Shown here piece after piece: positions 6,629 through 13,223 of a DNA stretch of 15,222 nucleotides. Every line of letters begins with the position of its first letter. Within the stretch, counting starts at the first letter, position 1. The stretch is from JBLNDG01 sp050261415. Lineage in GTDB: Bacteria; Bacillota; Clostridia; Lutisporales; Lutisporaceae. A program made the position numbers and the translations under genes. The notes beneath the pieces are model-generated. The model ran no database searches, was not told the origin of the DNA, and was given only the letters and a program-made list of their open reading frames with translations. Location of the stretch: NCBI GenBank assembly GCA_050261415.1, contig JBLNDG010000073.1, positions 1 to 15,222 on the forward strand, written 5' to 3'.

Positions 6629-7177
6629 ATGTCAATAGTGGTGCTTGACGCAATGGAAAGTGAAAACAGCCTGACGGATGCAATTAAGGAAGTGTGTAAG
6701 GAAAGGGTGGAAGAACTTATACACTTTAGATTAAAGGATATGAACATATTGCCCTGCAGGAGCTGTGGAGCGTGTGGATATAAGTCACCGGGCAAATGCG
6801 TGGCTGAAGATGACGCCCATGAAATATTGCGTGCCATAGCAAGAAGCGGTATAGTCATATTGCTTACTCCGATAAGGTTTGGCGGATATACCTCCACCAT
6901 GAAGAAGATTGTGGATAAGTTCATGAACCTGTGTCTTCCTTCATATACTGTGAAGCATGGGCACTTGCTCCACCCTGCGCGCTACGGCAGCAAATTCCTT
7001 CTCGGCATCGGCGCATACGAAGGGGAATCAAAGGATGAGGGGGAATGCTTCGCCAGGTTGGTGGAAAACAATGCGCTTAATCTTCAATATCCATGTAGGA
7101 CAATTATATTAAAGCCATCAGGGGATGCGGGGAAAGTAAGGCAGGAAATTGACAGTATACTAAGGGAGGTGTGCTGA
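6629..7177 (+). CDS. Iron-sulfur-flavoprotein-like (Isf/FMN-reductase family) protein
   Basis: A 182-residue flavodoxin-like protein with a compact Cys cluster, Cys43-x2-Cys46-x2-Cys49-x7-Cys57 (PCRSCGACGYKSPGKC). This matches the CX2CX2CX4-7C motif that holds the [4Fe-4S] cluster in iron-sulfur flavoprotein (Isf). TPIRFGGYTSTMKKIVDKF is the conserved second FMN loop and helix of NADPH-dependent FMN-reductase-like proteins. The N-terminal phosphate loop is poor (LDAMESENSLTD in place of G-S-x-R-x-x-G-N-T), so FMN binding may be altered. RBS AAGGAG. It starts 17 nt after the FMN-binding gene and ends just before the next flavoprotein's ATG. Likely role: intracellular electron relay. Confidence 0.8.
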   Translation: MSIVVLDAMESENSLTDAIKEVCKERVEELIHFRLKDMNILPCRSCGACGYKSPGKCVAEDDAHEILRAIARSGIVILLTPIRFGGYTSTMKKIVDKFMNLCLPSYTVKHGHLLHPARYGSKFLLGIGAYEGESKDEGECFARLVENNALNLQYPCRTIILKPSGDAGKVRQEIDSILREVC

Positions 7178-7179
7178 TT

Positions 7180-7851
7180 ATGAGTGAAAAAAGACTTCTG
7201 CTGCTGAATGGAAGCTCAAGAAAAAAGGGAACTTCATACAGCTTTGCAAGAACAATGAAAACCCTAACTGAGAATATGGGCAATGGGGCTGAAATTACGC
7301 ATGTCATTGATTACTTTGATGGAAGAGAAGAATTCAGCCGCCTGAAAGAGCTTATTGCACAGAGTGATATAGTAGCAATGATAGCACCTTTATATGCAGA
7401 TACATTACCTTACTTTGACATCCGGCTGTTGGAAAGGCTTGCCGACGAATCCGGCGGCGGGCTAAAAGGCAAAGGTTTCTTTGCAGTAGGCCAGTGCGGA
7501 TTTCCGGATATAACACGTATTGAACCCCTGCTGAGCAGCTGCAGGTTGTTTGCCGGAGAGACAGGTATGGAGTGGCTTGGGGGCCTTGCATACGGAGGCG
7601 GCGGTATAATAAACGGCAAGCTGATTGAAGACCTCGGAAAAAGTGGTGAGAAAATCACTTCAGGCTTTAAGCTTGCACTGGGGGAAGTCTTTCAAGGTAA
7701 AAAAATACCTTCCGAAGCACAAGAACTCATAACAGTCAGAATTCCAAGGATTTTGCACCGGCCATTAGCAGCATATCTGAACAGTAATGCAAGAAAACTC
7801 GCCAGGGAAAATGGAAATGTTGATTTCGCAAAAAAGATATATCTTGAATAA
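7180..7851 (+). CDS. NAD(P)H-dependent FMN-reductase-like flavoprotein
   Basis: A 223-residue flavodoxin-fold protein. The phosphate loop NGSSRKKGTSYS (residues 10-21) is typical of the FMN-reductase superfamily. IVAMIAPLYADTLPYFDIRLLE is the second FMN loop, and GFFAVGQCGFPD the third. The C-terminal about 50 residues (PRILHRPLAAYLNSNARKLA) form an extra helical tail. The start is the ATG at 7180, which follows GGGAGGTG at 7164-7171 with good spacing; an upstream GTG overlapping the previous stop is rejected. The ATG lies 2 nt after the previous stop, so the pair is tightly coupled, suggesting that the two flavoproteins act together. It is the last gene of the operon, followed by a terminator. 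Confidence 0.85.
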   Translation: MSEKRLLLLNGSSRKKGTSYSFARTMKTLTENMGNGAEITHVIDYFDGREEFSRLKELIAQSDIVAMIAPLYADTLPYFDIRLLERLADESGGGLKGKGFFAVGQCGFPDITRIEPLLSSCRLFAGETGMEWLGGLAYGGGGIINGKLIEDLGKSGEKITSGFKLALGEVFQGKKIPSEAQELITVRIPRILHRPLAAYLNSNARKLARENGNVDFAKKIYLE

Positions 7852-7862
7852 ATCATGATTAT

Positions 7863-7890
7863 AAAGGGCTTCAATAGAAGCCTTTTTTCT
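7863..7890 (+). terminator. Rho-independent terminator of the flavoprotein operon
   Basis: GGCTTC (7867-7872) pairs with GAAGCC (7877-7882) around a 4-nt loop, followed by six T. Confidence 0.85.
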
Positions 7891-7905
7891 TTTGCTTAAT
7901 AGTCG

Positions 7906-7934
7906 TTGACAAGAATTTTCCAAAGGTGTAATAT
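7906..7934 (+). promoter_or_regulatory. Promoter of the DUF134-NifX-permease operon
   Basis: TTGACA at 7906-7911, a 17-nt spacer and TAATAT at 7929-7934. The downstream end of the -10 box touches the large palindrome at 7934-7959. Confidence 0.75.
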
Positions 7935-7959
7935 TATTATGTGCATATGCACATAATAA
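7934..7959. promoter_or_regulatory. 26-bp perfect palindrome, probable operator
   Basis: Each half-site is TTATTATGTGCAT and the second half (ATGCACATAATAA) is its exact reverse complement, with no mismatch over 26 bp. It begins at the -10 box and covers the expected transcription start, the classical position for a repressor site. The most likely ligand is the DUF134 protein encoded 20 bp downstream. At the RNA level it would also form a hairpin at the very 5' end of the transcript. Confidence 0.75.
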
Positions 7960-7978
7960 ACAGAGGTGATTATATTAT

Positions 7979-8353
7979 ATGCCCAGACCCAGAAAATGCA
8001 GGATGGTAGGATTTGTTCCCCAAAATCCGTGCTTTCATCCCCAGATGTGCAATGTTGAGGAGATTGTGTTAAGTATAGAGGAAGTTGAGGCACTGCGGCT
8101 TTCTGATTTTCTGAAAATGGACCAGGACGCAGCTGCAGAGAGCATGAATGTGTCAAGGGGTACTTTTCAGAGAATTATAAATGCATCGCATCAGAAAGTA
8201 GCGGATGCAATTGTGCATGGAAAGATTATACGGATTGAAGGGGGAAATTATGAGATCATGGATGAAAAGCCCTGCTGCAGGGAGCACGGAAGAAGATGCG
8301 GGGGCAGAAGATGCAACAGGCATGAAGAGTGCGAAGGAGGTAAGGTTTTATGA
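7979..8353 (+). CDS. DUF134 (UPF0251) putative DNA-binding regulator
   Basis: A 124-residue protein with the hallmark DUF134 opening MPRPRKCRMV. It has the EEVEALRLSDFLKMDQDAAA core, a sigma-70-region-4-like helix-turn-helix (AAAESMNVSRGTFQRII, about residues 50-66) and the ending GKIIRIEGGNYE. The last 30 residues are Cys/Arg/His-rich (CC at 91-92, then RRCGGRRCNRHEEC) and could bind a metal. DUF134 genes are commonly found next to NifX/NifB-type genes, as here. RBS AGAGGTGAT. It overlaps the next gene by 4 bp (ATGA). A role as metal- or redox-responsive regulator of its own operon is inference. Confidence 0.9.
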   Translation: MPRPRKCRMVGFVPQNPCFHPQMCNVEEIVLSIEEVEALRLSDFLKMDQDAAAESMNVSRGTFQRIINASHQKVADAIVHGKIIRIEGGNYEIMDEKPCCREHGRRCGGRRCNRHEECEGGKVL

Positions 8354-8721
8354 AAATTGCAGTGGCAACAGATAATGGTTTAGTATCAGGACATTTTGGC
8401 AAATGTGAACAGTTCACGGTTTTTGAGACTGAGGGTAGAAAAATTATTGAGAAAAAGGTGTTGGATACCAGTGCCCACGGACATAGCATGCTGCCGCCAT
8501 TTTTGGCTTCAAACGGAGTAAAAACAGTTATTGCAGGAGGCATGGGGGAAGGGGCGAAACAAAAGCTTGATTTGCTCGGTATCAAAGCTGTCATGGGGGC
8601 TCAGGGCAAAGTGGAGGTTGTAGTGCAGAAATATCTTGATGGAACGCTGGAATTAGGTGAAGGCGGATGCCATGAACATCATGGCCACGAAGGACATCAC
8701 TGCAACTGCCATGAACACTGA
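8350..8721 (+). CDS. NifX/NifB-type (dinitrogenase iron-molybdenum cofactor) domain protein with His-rich tail
   Basis: A 123-residue protein. Residues 1-100 are a complete NifX-like ribonuclease-H-like fold: MKIAVATDNGLVSGHFGKCEQF, then GVKTVIAGGMGEGAKQKLDLLGIKA. In nitrogen fixation this domain carries FeMo-cofactor precursors, but stand-alone copies in anaerobes have other, mostly unknown, metal-related roles. No nif genes are present here. The tail (about 107-123, CHEHHGHEGHHCNCHEH) is extremely His/Cys-rich and should bind a transition metal. The ATG overlaps the DUF134 stop by 4 bp behind GAAGGAGG, giving tight coupling. Confidence 0.9.
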   Translation: MKIAVATDNGLVSGHFGKCEQFTVFETEGRKIIEKKVLDTSAHGHSMLPPFLASNGVKTVIAGGMGEGAKQKLDLLGIKAVMGAQGKVEVVVQKYLDGTLELGEGGCHEHHGHEGHHCNCHEH

Positions 8722-8782
8722 AGCCGCAGTCAACAGGTTCTTCTTTCTTATATATTGAGGAATAGCAGGAAGGAGAAAGAAT

Positions 8783-9262
8783 ATGTTTACGATAGCATTA
8801 TACATATTGGCTTTAGGTTTATTGCTGCTGTCGTTTCTGAAGGATAGGAAAAAGACCGCAGTAGCGCTGAAAAAAGCATGGAAGTCATTTGAAAACATAC
8901 TTCCGCAGTTTCTATCAATCCTGGTTATCATAGGTATTATGCTTGCTTTACTCAGTCCGGAGACTATTTCAAAATTAATAGGGCGGCAATCCGGTTGGGT
9001 AGGTGTTGTATTTGCTTCAATTATCGGATCGATTACACTAATACCGGGATTTATTGCATTTCCTTTAGCTTCCGCACTGCTGGACAGTGGAGCCGGATTC
9101 ATGCAAATAGCAGTATTTATTTCAACACTAATGATGGTAGGGATTGTAACTATACCGGTTGAAATAAAATATTTCGGTAAAAAGGCTACGATTTTAAGAA
9201 ATGCCCTGGCATTCATATTCTCATATATCGTAGCAATAACAATCGGGGTGGTGCTGGGATGA
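8783..9262 (+). CDS. Half-size permease subunit A (ArsP/DUF318-like permease family)
   Basis: A 159-residue protein with about four to five membrane helices. The signature GSITLIPGFIAFPLA (residues 82-96) has the 'GS....P...AFP.A' form also seen at 86-100 of the next gene. The surrounding context also aligns: IGRQSGWVGVVFASIIGS here and MGEKSGFVGVIIAFILGS there. The two proteins are thus likely homologous halves that together form one transporter like the longer predicted permeases of the ArsP/DUF318 group. The substrate is unknown. Its neighbours (His-rich NifX-like protein, DUF134) hint at a metal, metalloid or thiol compound. RBS GGAAGGAG. It lies 61 nt after the NifX-like gene. Confidence 0.75.
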   Translation: MFTIALYILALGLLLLSFLKDRKKTAVALKKAWKSFENILPQFLSILVIIGIMLALLSPETISKLIGRQSGWVGVVFASIIGSITLIPGFIAFPLASALLDSGAGFMQIAVFISTLMMVGIVTIPVEIKYFGKKATILRNALAFIFSYIVAITIGVVLG

Positions 9263-9795
9263 TAAAGATAGTTAAGCGATATGGGTTTTTCCTGGTATTG
9301 GCTGCCATAAACATAGGTCTAATTCTGGTATATCCGGATGTAGGCCGGAAGTCTTTAAAAATAACATGGAACAACACTTCCGAAATGCTTACTGTCATAC
9401 CTCCAATCTTCATACTCCTGGGATTACTGGATGTTTGGGTTGACCGTGAGGTTATGATCAGGCTGATGGGTGAGAAATCAGGCTTTGTAGGCGTAATAAT
9501 AGCTTTCATACTGGGTTCGGCAGCTGCCGGACCGTTGTATGCAGCCTTTCCGATTGCAGGTGTGCTGTTGAAAAAAGGCAGTAAGTTTTCGAATGTACTT
9601 ATATTTATAGGGTCATGGTCTACGACCAAGATTCCCATGCTCTTGTTTGAAGCATCATCCATGGGATGGAGGTTTATGCTTGCAAGGTTTATCATTGACC
9701 TGCCGGGAATCGCATTTATAGCATATGTTATAGAAAAGCTCCTGAACAATAATGAAAAACAATATATTTATGATAATGCAGCTTCGATGAATTGA
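9259..9795 (+). CDS. Half-size permease subunit B
   Basis: A 178-residue membrane protein with about five hydrophobic helices. It carries the mirror of subunit A's signature, GSAAAGPLYAAFPIA (86-100). It then continues SNVLIFIGSWSTTKIPMLLF where A has QIAVFISTLMMVGIVTIPVE. The gene overlaps subunit A by 4 bp (ATGA at 9259-9262), consistent with a fixed 1:1 complex. After the last helix there is a short polar tail with NNNEKQYIYDN. This is the last gene of the operon, followed by a terminator. The name rests on architecture and memory of the family, so the transport function is likely but the substrate is open. Confidence 0.75.
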   Translation: MIKIVKRYGFFLVLAAINIGLILVYPDVGRKSLKITWNNTSEMLTVIPPIFILLGLLDVWVDREVMIRLMGEKSGFVGVIIAFILGSAAAGPLYAAFPIAGVLLKKGSKFSNVLIFIGSWSTTKIPMLLFEASSMGWRFMLARFIIDLPGIAFIAYVIEKLLNNNEKQYIYDNAASMN

Positions 9796-9826
9796 TAAAG
9801 TAATGTGCGGGAATGTTGTATAGCGT

Positions 9827-9857
9827 AAAAGCATTAGGTATTCTGATGCTTTTTTGT
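9827..9857 (+). terminator. Rho-independent terminator of the permease operon
   Basis: AAAAGCAT (9827-9834) pairs with ATGCTTTT (9846-9853), extended by wobble pairs inside, and the T-run continues to 9855. Confidence 0.8.
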
Positions 9858-10008
9858 TTTCAATGGAATAACCCTTCTTTTTTATCATGAACAAGCTCTG
9901 CTTGTCTTACATATGGTATTACTGGGGATGGACAACTCCGGTCGGATAACTGGAGGCCGGCATGAATGATAGTGCACGCAAAAACATTGTATGTAAAGGA
10001 TGGCTTTA

Positions 10009-10813
10009 ATGGAAATGTCAATGGAAGATATCAATGAACCTATTTTTTACGGCCATATCAAGGAAAGAAAAGTACAGCATGAAGGCTATGAAAATAATGA
10101 AGAGAGGCTGGTAAGAAACTCGAATTTGCCAAGGAAATGGTCAGAGCTGCCTTATGCAGGGGAGTGCAGGATACCCCAAGGGCTTAACCCTGGTGCAGAT
10201 TCATGGTATACATTTTTCTTCAGGAGAAATGAAGCTAATTTTTTCACTACACTTGATGGAAAACCTGTCAGCTTTGAAATACAACACCCGGATAACTTCA
10301 ATTTTGATAAGTCACTGCTTGGTGTAAAAAATGTTCTTAAAAACCTTACTCCGAGTCAACGCCAAATAGCTGAATATTGGGGTGACGGACCCGCTACAAA
10401 ACAATGGACACCTATTATTGACCGTTTGCTAGATACCTACGGACTATCTCCCGTAAGTGCAGCCCGTGTTCTTGCGGCAGTACAGGCAGGCATAAACGAT
10501 GCGCTTGTAATCACATGGTATTTCAAATACCTTTGGGATGTGCCGCGTCCAAATCAATTGGATTAAAAGCTTGCTACATTGATATGCACACCCAAGTTTC
10601 CGACTTATCCGGCGGGACACTCTGTCATATCAGGTACAGCAGAGACAATACTGAGTTACTTTTTTACCCCGGAAGCAGAGTGATGAAAACAAAAGCATGA
10701 TTGATATTCCGATTACCGAGGATAGAAATGTAAATATGCCGCCTCCTCCTTATGAACAAGTCATTCCTTATGCTCCAAGGTATAATGACTGTGATCTTCC
10801 ACTCTTGCCATAG
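10009..10813 (+). pseudogene. Vanadium-haloperoxidase/PAP2-type phosphatase gene, decayed
   Basis: The intact family carries three active-site motifs: K-x6-RP, PSGH and SR-x5-H-x3-D. Motif 1 is present as KYLWDVPRP near 10525-10551. An in-frame TAA follows at 10564-10566. The same frame then continues KFPTYPAGHSVISGTAETIL with motif 2 intact (PAGH variant), until two adjacent TGA codons at 10681-10686. Another frame then gives a C-terminal tail, MIDIPITEDRNVN followed by a Pro-rich PPPPYEQ and CDLPLLP, ending at 10811-10813. The segment that should hold motif 3 is missing, so there is a nonsense codon plus an internal deletion with frameshift. The start ATG 10009 follows AAAGGA with 8 nt spacing. 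The N-terminal 185-residue product alone could not be catalytic. Confidence 0.8.
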
Positions 10814-10856
10814 TAATGAATTAGGTCTTGAAAATATATTTTTAGTGCATGCTTAA

Positions 10857-10893
10857 TTATTAAGGGTTCCCTCGGAAGCCCTTATATTTTTCT
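10857..10893 (+). terminator. Rho-independent terminator after the haloperoxidase pseudogene
   Basis: TAAGGG (10861-10866) pairs with CCCTTA (10879-10884), with an inner TTCC/GGAA pairing and one bulge, followed by TATTTTTC. Confidence 0.65.
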
Positions 10894-10911
10894 GATTAAA
10901 ATCTCTGATAT

Positions 10912-10971
10912 GAATTATCCGGAGGCACATTTCAGCGCATTACAAATGCATCGCAACAGAAGGTACGATAG
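10912..10971 (+). pseudogene. Remnant of a second DUF134 gene
   Basis: The frame at 10912-10971 reads ELSGGTFQRITNASQQKVR and then TAG. This matches the recognition-helix region of the intact DUF134 protein (VSRGTFQRIINASHQKVAD). The nucleotide sequence is also close: AAATGCATCGCA is shared exactly with 8177-8196. No start codon, upstream half or downstream part is recognisable. It is a relic rather than a gene, and lies just upstream of the tetR promoter. Confidence 0.65.
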
Positions 10972-10994
10972 TCAGTTTTTATTTCTGGAATGTA

Positions 10995-11023
10995 TTGACA
11001 AAGTATGGAAAAGCCCTTATACT
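10995..11023 (+). promoter_or_regulatory. Promoter of the tetR-oxidoreductase operon
   Basis: TTGACA at 10995-11000, a 17-nt spacer and TATACT at 11018-11023. The -10 box is inside the left arm of the operator. Confidence 0.8.
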
Positions 11024-11056
11024 GAACATAGTACAAAACAATGTTCAGTATAAGGG
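11014..11056. promoter_or_regulatory. 16-bp inverted-repeat operator of the TetR protein
   Basis: CCCTTATACTGAACAT (11014-11029) and its exact reverse complement ATGTTCAGTATAAGGG (11041-11056) flank an 11-nt spacer. The left arm covers the -10 box and the right arm contains the AAGGGG Shine-Dalgarno of tetR. The repeat could therefore act as DNA operator and, in the mRNA, as a hairpin hiding the ribosome binding site if transcription starts within or before the left arm. Confidence 0.8.
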
Positions 11057-11064
11057 GTAAAGAA

Positions 11065-11622
11065 ATGGAAGATGAATTGACTAAAGAAGCATTAATTGAA
11101 TTGACTATAAAATTACTGAATGATGGTCTCGACCCACGGCAAATAACCGTCCGTCTTATAGCACAGCGGGCAGGGGTTGGTGTCGGATTAATCAATTATC
11201 ACTTTCAAACAAAAGATAACCTTATTAATTTAGCAGTACAAAAACACATTAATAATGTAATTGTTATGACTTCTGATAAACTAAAGGAGATAAAAGGTTC
11301 ACCCAAAGAACGGCTGGCAGGCATGGCGAAAGCAACTCTCGACTATCTGGCAAAATATCCGGCAATTTCGAGAGTATCAATACTCCGAGATCTGTCATCC
11401 GGTAATACCGATGATAATACGCAGCATACTTTTAAAGCCTATCAGCAGCTTGTCAGCCAAGTGGTTGGTGAAAAAGATGCTGTGCAAAAAACTTTAGTGC
11501 TGCTTTTTACCTGCCAAGGTATATTTCTTAGAGCACAGGTGATTAAAGAAGAATGTGGCTTTGATTTTTTTGACAAGATACAGCGTGACAAACTCATAGA
11601 TAATTTAGTAGGTATGCTATAA
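11065..11622 (+). CDS. TetR-family transcriptional regulator
   Basis: A 185-residue protein of standard TetR length. The N-terminal helix-turn-helix is at about residues 27-52 (ITVRLIAQRAGVGVGLINYHF, then the usual 'K..L' continuation TKDNLI). The remainder (about 60-185) is the helical ligand-binding and dimerisation domain without an identifiable ligand signature. The start is the ATG at 11065, seven bases after AAGGGG; a longer frame from 11041 begins inside the operator and is rejected. It is first in the operon, 26 nt before the FAD oxidoreductase, and is expected to repress both genes through the inverted repeat over its promoter. Confidence 0.9.
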   Translation: MEDELTKEALIELTIKLLNDGLDPRQITVRLIAQRAGVGVGLINYHFQTKDNLINLAVQKHINNVIVMTSDKLKEIKGSPKERLAGMAKATLDYLAKYPAISRVSILRDLSSGNTDDNTQHTFKAYQQLVSQVVGEKDAVQKTLVLLFTCQGIFLRAQVIKEECGFDFFDKIQRDKLIDNLVGML

Positions 11623-11648
11623 AATGGGGATTTTAAGAGGTGATAATC

Positions 11649-13124
11649 ATGAATGATAAAAAGATAATTATAATAGGTGGAGGTGTTGCCGGACTTTCTG
11701 CAGGATGCTATCTTCAGATGAATGGTTATAACACGGAGATATTTGAAACATCAAGTCTTCCCGGCGGTTTATTAACCTCGTGGAAGAGAAAAGGTTATAC
11801 AATCGAAGGAAGTATTCATGGACTTTTGGGGTCATCTCCTTCCCATCCTTTCTATAAATTATGGAATGAACTGATTGATATGGAAAAGGTACAGTTCATA
11901 GACCAGGATATCAAAGAGATATATGATTTTGAGTATGGTAAGCAATTTATTGAGTATGCTGACCTTAACAAACTTGAGAACTATATGAAGGAAATTTCTC
12001 CTGAAGATAAGACAGTGATAGAGGAGTTTATCAACGATATCAGGCGTTTTCAAAATGTTGAGATGCCTGTGGAAGGGCTTAAAGGGCCTTCCGGTATTTT
12101 TAAAATACTTAAGATGGTTCCGCTGTTTTTGGTAATAAGAAGGTGGATTAAGGTATCAGCACAGGATTTTTCAAAAAAATTCAAGAATCCATTTTTACAG
12201 GAGGCAGTTGGGTACTTTTCGTCACCCATTATATTTGAGATGTTTGTACTATCTGAAATGGATCTGAAACGGTGTGGATATCCCTCTTCCGGTTCTTTGG
12301 AATTTGCCAGACTGTTTGAGAAGAAATATATATCCTGCAATGGGAATATTAATTACAACAGCAGGGTTTCAAAAATTCTGGTACAAAATGATAAAGCAGT
12401 AGGCATTCAGTTGGATAATGGAAAGATCTGTGCTGCAGACATAGTAATCTCTGCAGCAGACGGACGGACGACAATCTTTGATATGCTTGAGGGAAAATAC
12501 GTGGATGAAACAATAACGAGATATTATGAGAGGGCAGAGCTAAATCCATCAAATATTCAAGTTTCTTTAGGACTTAATAGGACCTTTGAGGGTCTTCCAC
12601 GGACAATAAAACTGATTTTAAATCCACCGTTAGTAATTAATGACGGAAGCCAATATAGCTCCATAGATGTAATGATATATAATGATACAAAAGAATTGGC
12701 ACCGCAAAACAAAACGCTTATAGTTGTACAAATTAAAACAAAGAATGATGTATTCTGGACTTCGTTAAAAACTCAAAATATTTATATGTATAAAGAAGAA
12801 AAAAATATAATCTCTGAAAGTATAATTGAAATACTGGACAAACGGATCGGTCAAATCAGAGATAAAATTGAAATGATTGATGTTGCCACTCCTGCAACTT
12901 ATATTCGTTATACAAATAATTGGAGAGGCTCAACGCAAGGCTGGTCTAATGAAAACATTTTTAAGGCAAATCCGTTTAAAAAGGAGTTACCGAACCTTTC
13001 AAGCTTTTATCTATGCGGACAGTGGGTTGAGCCGGGCGGGGGCGTTCCGGCAGCATTTAAAAGCGGAAGGGAGTTGGCTAAAATTATTTGTAAAAGAGAT
13101 AGGAAAAAATTCAATACTCACTAA
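11649..13124 (+). CDS. FAD-dependent oxidoreductase of the phytoene desaturase (CrtI-like) family
   Basis: A 491-residue protein with the Rossmann FAD motif Gly10-x-Gly12-x-x-Gly15 and acidic Glu33 (IIIIGGGVAGLSAG, then TEIFE). The following SSLPGGLLTSWKRKGYTIEGSIH matches the conserved start of CrtI-like desaturases and isomerases. The C terminus has the family's FAD-contacting end, FYLCGQWVEPGGGVPAAFKSGRELA. Members act on isoprenoid, retinoid or related lipid substrates. No carotenoid synthesis genes are nearby, so the substrate is unknown. Start: ATG 11649 behind AGAGGTG (11635-11641); a GTG nine bases earlier lies inside this Shine-Dalgarno. It is transcribed with tetR, so it is probably induced by the TetR ligand. 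Confidence 0.85.
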   Translation: MNDKKIIIIGGGVAGLSAGCYLQMNGYNTEIFETSSLPGGLLTSWKRKGYTIEGSIHGLLGSSPSHPFYKLWNELIDMEKVQFIDQDIKEIYDFEYGKQFIEYADLNKLENYMKEISPEDKTVIEEFINDIRRFQNVEMPVEGLKGPSGIFKILKMVPLFLVIRRWIKVSAQDFSKKFKNPFLQEAVGYFSSPIIFEMFVLSEMDLKRCGYPSSGSLEFARLFEKKYISCNGNINYNSRVSKILVQNDKAVGIQLDNGKICAADIVISAADGRTTIFDMLEGKYVDETITRYYERAELNPSNIQVSLGLNRTFEGLPRTIKLILNPPLVINDGSQYSSIDVMIYNDTKELAPQNKTLIVVQIKTKNDVFWTSLKTQNIYMYKEEKNIISESIIEILDKRIGQIRDKIEMIDVATPATYIRYTNNWRGSTQGWSNENIFKANPFKKELPNLSSFYLCGQWVEPGGGVPAAFKSGRELAKIICKRDRKKFNTH

Positions 13125-13223
13125 ATTCATAAACATATACCTAAAAGCAGCAGTCGGGGTTTATTTTCGCAAAAGTTGTTTTTGGTGTATACTAAGGTTA
13201 TGACTAGAGTGGGAGGGATGCAT

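Noticed and set aside
9925..9985. GGGGATGG...TAAC pattern reminiscent of a fluoride riboswitch
   Set aside because: The first stem is weak, the pseudoknot partner near the 3' end is missing, and no fluoride exporter or CrcB gene follows.
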